DNA of 64,000 nucleotides, taken from positions 444,901,292 through 444,965,291 of the forward strand of contig CM077115.1 in NCBI GenBank assembly GCA_039619475.1, written 5' to 3'. The translations under genes and the position numbers were made by a program. The notes under the pieces were generated by a model, which saw only the letters and a list, made by a program, of their open reading frames with translations, did not search any database and was not told the DNA's origin. Below, one piece after another: positions 1 to 12,187 of the stretch. Every line of letters starts with the position of its first letter. Within the stretch, counting starts at the first letter, position 1. This DNA is from Icerya purchasi (taxonomy: Eukaryota; Arthropoda; Insecta; Hemiptera; Monophlebidae).

Positions 1-3000
1 TTGTTATGACTTTCATTTGTTGTAGCACACGTTACTTCATTAACTGTTAATCTCGGAACATGTTGTTTCACCTTGTATCTTATCAAAGTTCACTCATCTC
101 TCAAATGGAAACCCTCCGTACGAAACCAGCGTTTACTCAGCGTACTCCTTATCCTTACCTGTAAAGGTATATTATATGGTCTGTCTGTTGATTGATTTCC
201 TCTACACACTGGTTAGTTGTATAAATTAATGAAATGGATGTAATACCAGTTAAATACTATCCGTTGCGTTTAAAATAGCGCCATTTTTAATATGTCATAT
301 ACATATTCTAAATTTGTTTTCTTGAATAGAATGACGTTATTTATTATTTAAGTGGTATACACTGAGTTGTTTATTATATGTATTGACGCGTGATTTTCGA
401 TATTTCGTATACATTTTCTTGTGTTTTTATTGATTTTAAAAAGTTTTCACTAGTTGTCGATAAATTAATTTCTTTATTGCTGTATACTGTACATTCATAC
501 CAATGATCTTTTTTATTCTTCGTTGAAGGCATATGGTAAAATTATTTAAAGTCGCTGACCACTCTATACATACAAATCATATCGAACGTTTGAGGTATGA
601 GAATCGTATGAACACATTTTGAAATATGAAGATCGGCGCAGTTTTTTTTAAATGTATAGTCGAATTTTACTTTAATAAAATTAGTGTACACGCACCAATA
701 TCGTGAACTTGTCGCGGATATCCCGCAGGTTGAGGTAATTGTTTCTTAATAAGTTACATTTTTTGTATATTTTATGGTTTTTTTCTGTTTTATTTATTTT
801 CATTGATTTCAATTTTTACTCACTTCCCATATGCTCCATAGTTCATTGAAATTTAGTTTTAATTCAGTTTTAATAGAATACAAACGATAAAAAATGAACT
901 GAAATTTTCGATTATAAAAAAGAACCAGGGCAATTTATTAAATGATTTTTGCAATGTGAAGTGTTATACGTATCTTATGGTGACATTGAAAATTATGATT
1001 TATTTCATACACGTCGAAATACAATTAGAAATAAGAGGTGATTACGGTTACATTAACATTATTCAATGATTAATATTTCCTAAATTTTTGCACATCATGT
1101 TTATTAATAATTTATAAACTAATGAATATTATAGAACTTAATAATAAACGACTTCGATTTATAATGAATACTATACATTAAGTTAAATATTTATTATACA
1201 TCATTATCACTTGTTATTATATTTTTTGCAATAAGTGTAATATTTATATTCACATTTACAGTTTTATTAGATAAATTTCTCGAACCAACATCGAAATATA
1301 TTGTCTTTTGTATATTCTATCCGCATTTCTCAACTATTTGATAATAATGAAATCTTGTGTTCCCTATAACATTATAGAACATTTCGTAGAAAATGTAATT
1401 TAAGTTCATGCAGTACAGTTGTATAATTATTGCGTAAACAGTACGAAATTAAAATTGCTACCGTCATAAATTTATTTTACAACCATACGAGTTCGTTAAG
1501 ATTTTTTTTTTTTCTTTCATCAATCTTAGTTCGTTATCTTGAATTATATCTGGATAAAAGGTTAATTGGGACACGTTACATATCCATCGAGGAGAGACCT
1601 GCAGTGTATTAAGAAGATGCGAAATTATCTCAACGTTGCTAAATAAAAAGTCAAAACTATCATTTTCGACCAAAGGCCCCTGTAAGACGTAGTGATCGAA
1701 CTGATATGAACATTAAAATCGAATTGCGAGATTGTACAAAAAATAACCCTCTAAAGCGTATTCAGATATTACAGTCAAAAATATTGCGAAAATTGATCGA
1801 TGTTCTGTGGGGTTTATCACGGATCGAGTGATACACCGTGAACTACCTGTCTCTTCAGTCTCTAAGTACACCATAAGTTCTCCACGAAATCAAAAGATAG
1901 CGAAAACTTATTAGCATAAAAATTACACAATGTAGAAAAACAATCAAAAAGGTTAAAAATAAAATAGCCTCGTCACCACCTAAAAGAACAATATAGGAAG
2001 AGTGGACAATTAATAACTCCATTTAAATTAAACTAATGATGTCATTAATAAATGTGCTATTATTCACGAACTAACATAATATACATTAAAAGAAAATCGC
2101 AAGAACATTGCAACTATGCGCTTAGTATTTGTGCTTTCCCTTTTATTAACTTTTTACGGTTTATAAATGTTGATTACTATTAATCTCTGGTTGTAACCGT
2201 TTTCGTCACATTCGATCATCTTATGTTGTATGGCTTAAGTTATTTTCTGATTGCGGAATATACTTGTTATTATATACATTTTTTTTTATTCTTTTATCGA
2301 GTTTTTGTAGAATGGGACGTATTTATAAATTTTACTGTCTAAATTGCCTGGTGTCTAGCTCAATGTTCGTAAGGACTGTGTGTGTGTAGTTTTTAGAAAT
2401 CTAGGTTTCTGTTATATACCTGAAGAATAATAAAATTAAACATCGCATCTTTCGAAATTTTTAATGCCTTTGCTCTTTAGTTTACCTTCAATATTTCATT
2501 TAAGTAATCATTGTGATTTTTGTTAAGAGGTAATTTTCAGTCTAACCCGCGATTGTTTTAAGGTTCCATTCCATATATTAGTGGCATATAATTCCAGTAT
2601 TTTATTAGAGACAGTTAAGTAAAGTAAGTCACATACCCCCTTGGTGAAGTTAAGGTTCACAATATACTACGCCAAACGACACTAATGATTGTAGAGGGAC
2701 CAGCAGTTCCTTTACTTTCTCAGATTTCTCTGGTACCTGATTATTATATTTCGGGAGCTGTGTAAACTTGGAAACGCCTTGGATCTGGAACGAGACAAGT
2801 CTCGATAACCTGTGTCACCTGTAATTCAGTAGCCACAAGTACCTTAATCATTAGGCTCCCGCGTTACTTATTTTATGGACGATAAATAAGTTAAATTAGT
2901 TCATCGATACAGTGCGCAGAAAATAAAAATCCGATGAAAAGTAAAAAGATAAATAAACTTAGTGATTAGATGATTTTTCAGTGGAAATTAATAAATATAA

Positions 3001-3552
3001 ATTAATTTTACAAAATTGTCAGTCCCCCTCTCTACATGGAAATAAATAAAAATTCTCTATTACAACAAATCAGTAAAATTGGTAAGTTCTTCGGAATAGT
3101 TTACTAACAACTGTAAATGTATTTTGTATCGTTATTTTTATTTAAAATTTCAAAAAAATAATATATTTTTAACTAATACAAAGAATATTGTTAATTAATA
3201 TTTATAAGTTGGCCATACAATTTTCGTAAATAGATTTTAATAAATCATTCGCAGAAGTTGTCGGTTTTTTTTTTTATTTTTGAACACATTTGTCAGCAAA
3301 AAAATTTATGATTGATTGATTCGTAATAATTTTTACTACTCCTTATTTTCTTTGACAGTATAAATTGCATATAAATTTAAATTTTATATATTACATCTAA
3401 AGTATTGCAGTAGTTTTGCATTAAACGTTAACGTATTAAATTTAATGAGAACGTAAAGGAAGTAGTAATAATCCGGATTAGTTACATTTTTACTCTGTTT
3501 AAAAAAATGCACGTAATTTTAATTCATTACTTTTAACTTTCTTCTAATATAG
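1..3552. other. AT-rich non-coding stretch
   Basis: No ORF here carries a recognisable domain, and the short ORFs have random-looking composition. The stretch is AT-rich with many homopolymer runs. It lies upstream of the AGGF1-like OCRE exon, so it may be an intron or 5' flank of that gene. I found no earlier exon I could support. Confidence 0.5.
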
Positions 3553-3751
3553 GAGCGTGGTTTGTATTACGACGGTTATAGCGGTATTTATTACTCCTAC
3601 AATGTGGAAAGTAATAAATTTGACTTTCATTCGAAAGTAGCGATTAGTTCATCAGCTAGTACGAGTACAAATAATGTTGATCAAATGGATATAGAAGTAA
3701 ATTTGATGAACACACTATCAATATCTATTACTGATAGCGAACGTATATATG
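3553..3751 (+). pseudogene. AGGF1-like exon, OCRE domain
   Basis: The acceptor is the TATAG ending at 3552 and the likely donor GT is at 3752. The exon is open throughout and encodes aromatic repeats (LYYDGYSGIYYSYNVES then KFDFHSKV), as in an OCRE domain. It ends with one leftover nucleotide, which matches the two nucleotides that start the 4748 exon. Residues after the OCRE core are Ser/Asn rich and of low complexity. Confidence 0.65.
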
Positions 3752-4747
3752 GTATTTACTAACGTTTAATTATTGTTATATTTTCTGTTTTTATTTTTAT
3801 TAAAGTTATCTATAAGCGCAGTGACTTGAAAAATTAATAAAAATCTTATGGGATTGTTGTAATAAAAAGTTTACGTAAATAGCAGGTAACAATTATTTCA
3901 GTTTATAACAAATTCTAATGTTATAATTTAAAATAACAGAAAATAATTAAAAATAAAATCGGCCGGTTAATAGAATTCGAGTCCAAAAAAAGGTCAGATT
4001 ATTGGAACCGAAATATAACTGTATAATTACAGTGGAAAAAACATTTTTTATTTATCTTTTTTCTCATTTTAAGGTTTACTTGTTTTTGAAGTAATATATG
4101 AAAATTAATACAATTACAAATCAGAAAAACAAAAAAAATATATATTTATACATATGTACTCATAAATATGTTTTAATGAACTTTATATTCTTAATATAAC
4201 TTAAGTACATTCAATAATATGGAATTCGTTACTTTGAAGCAATTAATTCATTTACGATTTTAAAATTTTTTCATGTGGCAACAAATTTTCTGATTTGTTT
4301 GGATTTTAGTTGAGACAAATAAAGAAGGAAAATGTAAACGGCGATGTTATAAGTACGAAAATAATCAGTCACGCATCTAGTACAATTAATCAAATTATGC
4401 GGTGCGTTACATTATTTTTATTTTTTTTATTAAATTATGAAAATTAAGCTGCTTCGAATAATCGAAGGGGAAAACATTTTTGACACTAGAAGACACGATA
4501 AAAAAAGTTTTTATTTTAAACAAAATTAAAATAATAATCATGTTAAATATTTAAAAACTTTTATTGTTACGTAAGTATAGTTTTAGTTTAATTTTTTTTT
4601 TTTTTTGTAGAACCACTTGCTGCAAATGTTATACTATCTCTTAAGAGGTTTTCCCCGAAGGCCAAGTTCTGCTAATGTATTTAAATCATGTTTACACATA
4701 TGATGTAAATGTTAACTAAACGATCGAAATTACTGTTTAAAGTGCAG
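3752..4747 (+). other. intron of AGGF1-like gene
   Basis: AT-rich sequence without a supported gene. A possible 92-base exon at 4310-4401 was considered, but it breaks the phase between the flanking exons. Confidence 0.5.
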
Positions 4748-4939
4748 TAAAATCGGAAAATATAAATGAATGTGAAGAAGAGATAAAACCTACAAGCCCG
4801 GAAGAGTACGAAGAAGGTGAATGTTCATAATCAGATAATGAATTGATAGATAATATGGCAGAGGAGTCAAAAAAATCATCTGATATACCAGAAAATACTC
4901 AGCAACAATGTGTCATTATAAAGGATCCAGTGATTGATG
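4748..4939 (+). pseudogene. AGGF1-like exon, acidic linker with stop
   Basis: The exon begins after GTGCAG at 4747 and ends before GTAATA at 4940. In the frame set by its neighbours it reads an acidic segment (NECEEEIKPTSPEEYEEGE) like the EEGEI-containing linker before the FHA domain in AGGF1. TAA at 4828-4830 interrupts it, and the frame then continues open to the donor. It ends with one leftover nucleotide, matching exon 9717. Confidence 0.6.
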
Positions 4940-5113
4940 GTAATACAAAAAACAATATATGTTACAACCTGTATTATTGATTACGTTTTCATATGTATTA
5001 AATTATACGGAACATACACGTGGTGAAGTCATGCATCAAACAAACTTTCACCTTGTTTAACAAACTTTTAATATGTGATATTAAATTTTAATAAAAAGGA
5101 AAGAAACAAACCG

Positions 5114-5118
<5 letters not shown>
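4940..5118 (+). other. intron sequence before a TA microsatellite
   Basis: AT-rich, no coding signal seen. Confidence 0.4.

Positions 5119-5165
<47 letters not shown>
5119..5165. repeat. (TA)n microsatellite
   Basis: About 23 uninterrupted TA units. A short GC-richer motif follows directly (CTCGGCC..TTGGCCTCGCAAGG). A related motif recurs right after the Tigger-like remnant near 6447. Confidence 0.95.
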
Positions 5166-5169
<4 letters not shown>

Positions 5170-5483
5170 AACTCGGCCATTTTGGCCTCGCAAGGGGCTG
5201 TGCCCCTTGACCCCTCTTGCTTTCATTTCTGTCTTTCTCTTCTATACTTTGTATAAAACGAAAAAAATAACATAATCACAAAAATCCTATCTTAACATTC
5301 AACTTTCATTATATAAAATTAAGACATTTTTTCGTTACATATTTCGTTACATAAAATTGTGACATTTTATAAATAACAATCACAAAAATCCTACAAAATA
5401 TAACAAACGTTACATAAAATTGGGACATTTTTTCTAATGGGGGTAGCCTAAAAATTACGTTGTAATTAATATATAAGTATATA

Positions 5484-6441
5484 CACAGTAAAACCCCGAT
5501 TATCCTTGTTAATTGGGGATTCATCATGCACAGATGCGGGAAAACACGGTTAACCCGTCGTCGGCCGTTCCACAAGTTTTTATGTATTGCAAGCCTTGCG
5601 AGCCACGTAATATGTGGGTCGGGAGGCTCTTCACTCCATTTCATATTATGAAATGATAGCTGACCATCTACGATTGCAATTGTATAATTTTCTGTATTGT
5701 TTTGTTTTGCTTTATAATAAATACGTATAATAGTACTGTATATGAAATGATAGCTGTGATACAAAACCTTTTAGCGAGAAGGAAATTGGATTATTTAGAC
5801 TAATTTAATTAAGTAAATACTGTACATACAAAAGATTTATAAAATTCAAACTTTATTCATTTTAAATACTGTATATTGACAAGACGAAGAAATAAGAACA
5901 CAACAGGTAGGGTACAAACGAAAATGAAATGAACGTAACGTACAGAAAAAAAGTGTTATAAAAAGGAATAGAATAACTTAGACTAGATATTAATTTTTAT
6001 TAAAAAAGTCAGTCAGTTTCTTCCGTCTGTAAGAATCTCTTTCTCTTTGCCGTATCTTCGTCTGGAAATTTTCTAACTGCAGAATGTCTGTGAACGTTGT
6101 ATTTGTTTGCTGCTCGAAACGTGATCACAGTCTCCGTACGATCCAATGCATTTTTACAGCTTACTCGCTATTCTAGTACCAACGTTTCGACTTCCTCTTC
6201 ATTTTTCTATTCAGAATCCGCATTAATTTCATTTAAAATTTCTTCATCAGTAAAAATATGGTAACCAGGATCAATTTCATCGCTTTCTATCCACTCCTTC
6301 ATATTTTCATCATCAACATGTTCAAATTCCTTCCCATCACAATTTGGAACCTTTTTTGCAGGAATCACGCGAGTTTAAAGAGATGTACGGTTAATCCACC
6401 AACCGGTTAAAACACACACGGATAATCGCGGGTTTACTGTA
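5484..6441 (-). mobile_element. Tigger/pogo-type DNA transposon remnant
   Basis: The left end CAGTAAAACCCCGATTATCC (from 5486) and the right end GGATAATCGCGGGTTTACTG (to 6439) are imperfect inverted repeats of the kind known for Tigger/pogo elements, flanked by TATA on both sides as expected for TA target sites. On the minus strand between about 6390 and 6010, a degraded frame reads an acidic C-terminus with EWIESDEIDPGYHIFTDEEI, resembling the tail of Tigger/JRK-type transposases. The DDE core is absent, so this is an internally deleted, non-autonomous copy inside the AGGF1-like intron. Confidence 0.7.
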
Positions 6442-7045
6442 TATAAGTCGGCCCTTGGTACCTCGCAAGGAGGCAAGTGCTTTTAGAAGAATCGTTTTCA
6501 ATGGACTACGTCATTCTTAATCGTCTTGCACAAAAAAAAAATTTATTGTTCAATCACATTTTACATGTATATATAACATGATTATTTACATTTGTTTTCA
6601 TTGTCGCCTATTTTTTCTGGGAATAGAGGAAATGAACGCGGGGACGTTGGACTACTGTCTTTTCTAGCGTTTTCGGTGTCCCGTTTCGCGACTATTAACG
6701 CATTGTTGGCTTTGTGACAGCATTGTAATGGGATATTTTTTGTAATGTACCTGGGGCTATTTTTTTTTCTTGTTTGGGTTTTCCCCTGGGCTTATCAGCA
6801 ACGGACGATTGCCCATCAACAAGTGTAAATAGTAGCAATTAGCAGTCAAAAGGAATGGAATTTAACAAAGAACGCTATACCAAGGATAGAGAAACAATGA
6901 CAATTAATGTCGATAAGTGCAAAACATATGTATGACATAGTCATTAATATATATGTGTGTGGGGGGATGTACGTTTGTGTTTATTGTAGGTGTATATTAT
7001 CTGTATATTGTATAAATGAATGTTTATTTGTTTGTATGTTTGTTT
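6442..7045. other. non-coding stretch
   Basis: No gene recognised. It opens with the motif TCGGCCCTTGGTACCTCGCA, related to the one at about 5170, which may be the flank the Tigger copy landed in. Confidence 0.4.
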
Positions 7046-7199
7046 GTCCCGTATGCATTCCTGTACCGCTGGATGGATCGTGCTAAAATTTTTAGGGTGT
7101 ATATGTGTTGCCCAACAAAGGTTTTAAGGTAAGACTGAGTTTTCTACCTCCTCTTCTTCGTAATGGAGCGACCAACGGTACAGAAATGCATACGGAACG
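7046..7199. repeat. short inverted repeat (about 27 bp arms)
   Basis: The arm at 7046-7072 (CCCGTATGCATTCCTGTACC) and the arm at 7171-7199 (GGTACAGAAATGCATACGG) are imperfect reverse complements about 100 bases apart. This suggests a small non-autonomous transposon or its end. Confidence 0.6.
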
Positions 7200-7900
7200 A
7201 ATAAAAAGAAAAATTAATTTTTATAAAATTTTAAATAAAATGATTACCGCGGTAAATAATAAACTTTAGATGACACTTTATTAATTTCTGGCGTAAGTAA
7301 ATACACAGGGTTCTATTACTTCTCTTTTTACGTTATTGAAATCATTAAACCTCCATGACAGGATCTAAATATACAAGTCACACTCCTAGCCTAGCTGCTG
7401 TATTAATTGTGAAGAGTTTCAAAAAAAGTAGTGTTCTGTATTATTTTTTACAGAGAAATAAAAAATTCTATAACGGAATTTTTAATATTTGCTACAGGAA
7501 ATGTTATTTATACTCAAATTTGAAATCCTTACTCAACTATTGTAGTTTACTGTTGTAGTAATAAATTAATTTTAATAAAACCGTTTGAAAGATATGAGTG
7601 AAGAAGATGTTCTCTTAAATGTGTAATTACGGGAGGTAATCGTGTGAATAACTTAGCCTCTTCAAAATGATGGTTGTGTGTACTGTTAAATTGAGCGAAA
7701 ATTTTTGTTAGATTAGACAGACAAGATATAGAAAGATCGATTATCTTCAACTAAACGTGAAGCATAAAGACCACTTTTTGTTGGATGGTGATAAATATGT
7801 TCCTCTCAAAAAGAGAAAGAATCTTTACAAAAATATAATTCCAGAAAAAAACATTTTTTTTATTAATTTCCAAGCACAGATTTAAAGAGGTATTAATACA

Positions 7901-7927
7901 TGGGCGAAGCCGTGAGTAACAGCTAGT
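7901..7927 (+). repeat. possible Helitron-type 3' end
   Basis: GGGCGAAGCCGTGAGTAACA followed by GCTAGT resembles 3' ends of dispersed insect repeats that finish in CTAGT. No matching 5' end was identified. The 7200-7900 stretch holds no recognisable gene. Confidence 0.25.
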
Positions 7928-8379
7928 CTATATACATATATACTAAATGGCTGGGCGCTCGCTGGTCACTTCACGGCGCAAATATTCAAGTTTTTGATTA
8001 TTTTACTTCGTGAATTTTTGAAAAGAACTGCAGCGTTTGCACAACGTTTATTGAAGAAAGAAAAAAATGATTTGAATACGTGTCAATTAAAAAAGTGAAA
8101 TTTGGATTAAAATATCTCAAAAACTAAAATTACTAGCATCGTAATATATGTGAGAGGAATATGTTACGTTTAATTCTTTTTAAAATGTGATATTGATAAT
8201 ATTTGTTTCGTTAAATTTACGTTGCAGTGGTCAAATTCGTTTTTATTCTTAGAATCTAAGCAATAATACTTTTTAACGCTCCAATTATTTCAGTATTTCT
8301 ACTCACAAATGTTACTATTTAAGGGTTTTATAGTTTTCATATATTTTAATAACAAAAATATGTTAGTTTAAAAAAAAAA

Positions 8380-8760
8380 ATCAACCGTCAAATTACAATA
8401 AAACAGGCTCTGGACTTTTTTAAATTTCCAGTCTTATCGCTTTGGATGCGTATTTTCTCAAATTTGGGCTCTTAAATACCAACATTTTTAGACTTTTGTA
8501 TTTTTGACGTATTAACGGACAAAAATACGCCGAATAAAAAAAAAATAAAGAACCGTAGTTACTATAAAATGGGCTATGAATTTTTTGAACATTTTTTTTT
8601 GTAATTTGGTTTCCATATATTTTAAAATTTTGGCTCGTTAATTTTTATAATTTTTTGTGTTTTATAGTTTTTCCAAAAAAAAAAAGAACATTAACTTTCT
8701 GGTAACTATGGAACGCTGTACGTTTTTGATTGAACAGCTTTATGAAATAGATACATATTG
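8380..8760. repeat. satellite-like repeat units (three decayed copies)
   Basis: A block of the form poly-A, then (G)TAACTATNNAACGGGCTGT, then poly-T, then AAATTTGGGCTCTT recurs about every 150-190 bases, with the poly-A starts near 8370, 8538 and 8676. The same pattern appears at about 43070-43210, 45355-45552 and 51316-51560, where large elements have inserted into it. Copies are only moderately alike. Confidence 0.6.
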
Positions 8761-9326
8761 ATGTAAACTCGGTTTACGCGACTTGATATTAGTTATCAGT
8801 AAAGGAACTTGTTCGTCTCCACGCTGTAATCTCCTTGGAATATTTTTTAATAATCTCGTTATATATATCATATATATGTTCGGTCGTATTTATAATTGTA
8901 TTTTCAGCGGTTGGCCGTTCCAGCAATATCAGTGTAGAACAAATTTAATATATATTTTCTAAAAAAAAATTTCTTTAATAAATCAATAATAATAATAATG
9001 ATAAGAGTAGTAATCGTTAAAAACATCCGCGGTAAGTTGGAGACCGTGGTGGCATCCTTGGGAATTTAATAAAACAAATAATTCCGTTTCGTTTGGCATC
9101 CCCGGTGGGGATAATCAATAAATAAACAAAAACACCATTTCAAAATATTTTTTCTACAACATTTTGAAAATCTCAGTTTCTTTTAAGGTTATCTGTTTTA
9201 CGCAACATCTTAATTCATTCTTAGGATTTTGGTCGATTTTAGTTTCATATAAAATATTTTGACACATAAAATTACCTTCAAGAGTGATATAATTTTCCCA
9301 TTTTATTACTATTATTATTATTATTA

Positions 9327-9357
<31 letters not shown>

Positions 9358-9716
9358 TCTGATGTTCATTTATTTTTAATAAAAATATGTTGTGTTGTAT
9401 ACTAAACGGCTTTTATTAATGATATATAATGTGTAATTTGTTATCAGAAAATGGTAAGTAGTTTTGGATGGATATTCATTTATGTTTGTTTAGTGTATAT
9501 TTATAATTTTATTAAGTATTATAACTGATGATTTTCCACATCAGCATTAATGCTCATTTGTTATAGTATTTTTATGAAAAAGAGCAAATAAGAAGAAAAA
9601 AAAACAACTTCCGTAGTATTAATTTTGAAACACCAGAAACTATTAGTTTTCGTTTAAATAAAGGGAATTAAAATAATTTCGTACAATGAAAAATTATTCA
9701 ATTTTATTCGTTACAG
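8761..9716 (+). other. intron of AGGF1-like gene
   Basis: No coding signal supported. Contains an (ATT)n microsatellite at 9304-9357. Confidence 0.45.
9304..9357. repeat. (ATT)n microsatellite
   Basis: Trinucleotide repeat with one interruption. On the minus strand it translates as a poly-Asn/poly-Ile tract, which is not a gene. Confidence 0.95.
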
Positions 9717-9880
9717 AATCTGTTAAAATTTGGCCTCCGTGTATGAGGATTATAGTAGAGAATACCTTGTCAAAAAGCTTGGATCCGGGCACGCTGTTTA
9801 TTGTTACCTATAAAGGAGGCACTGTTGGATGACTAGGTGAAAAACATGTGGTACTAATACCGTATAAGAATGTCAATAAA
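9717..9880 (+). pseudogene. AGGF1-like exon, start of FHA domain with stop
   Basis: Acceptor TTACAG ends at 9716 and donor GTAAGT begins at 9881, a strong consensus. The frame reads ESVKIWPPCMRIIV, then a strand-rich stretch ending GGTVG, a TGA stop (9830-9832), then LGEKHVVLIP. In FHA domains the residue after this glycine is the phosphothreonine-contacting arginine. A CGA to TGA transition would give exactly this stop. Confidence 0.7.
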
Positions 9881-11148
9881 GTAAGTTTATCCTTTCGAAT
9901 CACAAATGGTAAATGTTTAATTTAATAATATTTATATACGCAAACTAAAATGTAACACGTTACAAAATGTGTTTTTTTAAAAATTTAACTATAGATTTTT
10001 TTTTTTTTTACCAAATTATTTGTGATACAATAGACTAAGATTTCGTTTTTGTTGATGGTTGATTAATATATTATCATAATTTTTAAAATAATATATAAAA
10101 CAATTTAATATTATTTGCAAGTATGGTCAAGTTAAAATTTCGAAGCATACTGATAGGTCTTTTCTGTTTTGCATAAAACAATTTAAAGTGATTTGTTAAT
10201 TATAATTGATTCATTCAATTTCTTTACATAAATTTAGATATAAATTTTTTACTTTTCGATTTTTTTTTTTTTAAAGTGGTTTTTAATTTGCCTTTGTTCG
10301 TCTAGTAGTGTATGCGATTGTATGCTGAGTTAATTCCATTTCAACATTTTTTTTCTTAGTGAAGTACCAAAAAAGAAGAAAAGAAAAAAATCGGCACTAA
10401 TGTACGTATGTGTATGCGCATGTACGTATGTTTTCATATTATTGTTTTAATATTTTATGTTATTTGCACTTATAAATTAATCGAATAAGCTTCTTTTTAC
10501 TTTCGTTTTAAATCATATCTACTGAAATCAAATATTAGACACTCATTATTCATTTTCAACATAAACTTTAACAAAAATGAATTTAACGTTTATTCCGGAT
10601 TATGCAAAACTCGATCGATTCCAAATTTGTCCCTGGCGAACCTGACCACCTCCGTCAAAAATTCGTGGAAAATAAGTACATATTTCAATTATGTTTAAAA
10701 GATTTACAGCAATTTTTTTTTTTTTTTTCGGGACGCACTAGTTTTATCGTTATGGTCGCGTAAAAATTACAAACTCCGAAATAGTAAGAGACAAGACCGG
10801 CTTAAACTTTTTCGTTTCTCTTTACGGAAAAATTCAAATGAAACTAATTTTTATTTATTCATTTATATTTTGTTGGAAGAAATCATTGACAAAAACTTTA
10901 AAGTACCCTAATGTAATAAAATCTTTGCTCGACATTACTTACAGGCCTCAAATGTGTCTGACTGTAAAATATTATTTCTATTTAATTAATCTTGCATACA
11001 GTCCCTCCTAGCAGCTTACAGAGATCTCTTTGTCGATAATTTTAATCTTTAATTAAACTGTAACTGAATAATTTTTTCAGCTATTTATTTTATTTAAAAT
11101 TTATATTACATATCTGTATATATATGTATTTTTTTTTTTTGGCTTTAG
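9881..11148 (+). other. intron of AGGF1-like gene
   Basis: AT-rich with a polypyrimidine run (TTTTTTTTTTGGCTTTAG) just before the 11149 acceptor. No other feature seen. Confidence 0.5.
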
Positions 11149-11401
11149 TGTCATGCTAAATTTTACTTTAAAATCGAAGATAAAACACAAGAAAAAGGGG
11201 ATTATGTCATAACCGACGTAGGAAGCAAAAATGGAACGTTCTTAAATAGTAAGGGACTATCAATGGAAATGCGGAAAAGTGAACCGCGCATGGTTTCGTA
11301 TAACAGTACCATTAAAGTCGGAGATACTCTTCTTACTTGTCATATACATCTGGGATTAGAAACTTGTGATGACCGCGAACCTGGATTGTTAATGAACAAA
11401 G
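11149..11401 (+). pseudogene. AGGF1-like exon, end of FHA domain
   Basis: The acceptor TTTAG ends at 11148 and the donor GT is at 11402. The exon is fully open and reads CHAKFYFKIED, DVGSKNGTFLN (the FHA GSxNGTxxN signature), then VGDTLLTCHIHLG and CDDREPG, in AGGF1 order. This exon is undamaged, unlike the two before it. Confidence 0.75.
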
Positions 11402-11620
11402 GTGTTTTTTATCATTTTTATTTTAAAGGGGTATTGCATTTTTTTAAAACATATGTTTATAGTTTTACTTTAGATCGTGTATTGTTATACTAAAATATAC
11501 TTGATAAGTAATCACAGTATAACATTCAGTAGTGTCTATATAATTTGTGTTTTTTTAAATCATTTCTTTCTCTTCCTTAGTTGTACTTCTAACGGCTCAT
11601 ACTCTTGTTGCAGCACAAAT
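11402..11620. other. non-coding
   Basis: Probably intron. No feature seen. Confidence 0.4.
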
Positions 11621-12187
11621 CTGTATAGCTCATGGCAGTAATCTGTGTACAGATTAAATATATATACAGGACTTTACGGAGGGAAACCCCAGGAAGTGTG
11701 ATGCACAATATACAAACATTCAAGAGGTTTGTTTTGGCCTCTCCACTTCTACCCCACACTCGCCTTTACGAGGTTCCCCCGTTAAGTCAATGGTTGATGG
11801 AGATCTGGTAACCAACCCTGGTGAAAGTCAAGATTGGCAAACAAAAGAGTGTAAGTGGGTCTATGAAGGGCAATTATACAGAGACTGTAGAGCGGCCTTC
11901 GTAAACTGGGTATAGATGAGACAGGTCTATTACCCTAGGTCGGCGGCAGAAGAACTGTAATAAATGGTCAATGGCGGCGTTCTACAGCTCTAGTGAGTAG
12001 AGCTACTACCTTCCAAGACTAACAATCGTGGCAGTATTTTGGTTTCAGCTAGAATATGGCTGACCAGAATATATTTTTTTTCAACTGGAAGGCATGATGG
12101 AAAATAAAAATCATTTAACTACTCCAGGTGGTAACCAATCCATCGTTGCCGTATGCAATGTAAGTAAGTTATCATTTTCTGGAGAAC
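11620..12187 (+). promoter_or_regulatory. RTE 5' leader
   Basis: This sequence is noticeably richer in G and C than its surroundings and lies directly upstream of the RTE ORF. It contains no long ORF. It is assigned as the element's 5' UTR from position; the exact 5' end and any internal promoter are not determined. Confidence 0.45.

Larger units (their letters stand above)
3553..11401 (+). pseudogene. AGGF1-like gene fragment (OCRE + acidic + FHA exons) with two in-frame stops
   Basis: Four exons (3553-3751, 4748-4939, 9717-9880, 11149-11401) have AG/GT borders and mutually compatible phases, and they encode in order the middle of an angiogenic factor with G-patch and FHA domains (AGGF1) type protein. 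Known AGGF1 proteins have an OCRE domain, an acidic linker, an FHA phosphopeptide-binding domain and a C-terminal G-patch. Here I see an OCRE-like YYDGYSGIYY motif, an EEGE acidic stretch, a KIWPPCMRIIV entry into FHA, and GSKNGTFLN followed by GDTLLTCHIH. In-frame TAA (4828-4830) and TGA (9830-9832) interrupt exons 2 and 3. Introns are retained, so this is not a processed retrocopy. No G-patch exon was found downstream. It could be a decayed duplicate, a dying allele, or a gene with assembly errors at two sites. Confidence 0.7.

Noticed and set aside
4310..4401. Possible extra AGGF1-like exon
   Set aside because: It has AG and GT borders, but inserting it breaks the phase that links 3751 to 4748, and the phase-compatible frame has a stop.
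5309..5764. 151-residue minus-strand ORF
   Set aside because: No domain, low-complexity repeats (KMSQFYVT), and it crosses the Tigger left end.
9154..9369. Poly-Asn/Ile ORF
   Set aside because: Translation of the (ATT)n microsatellite.
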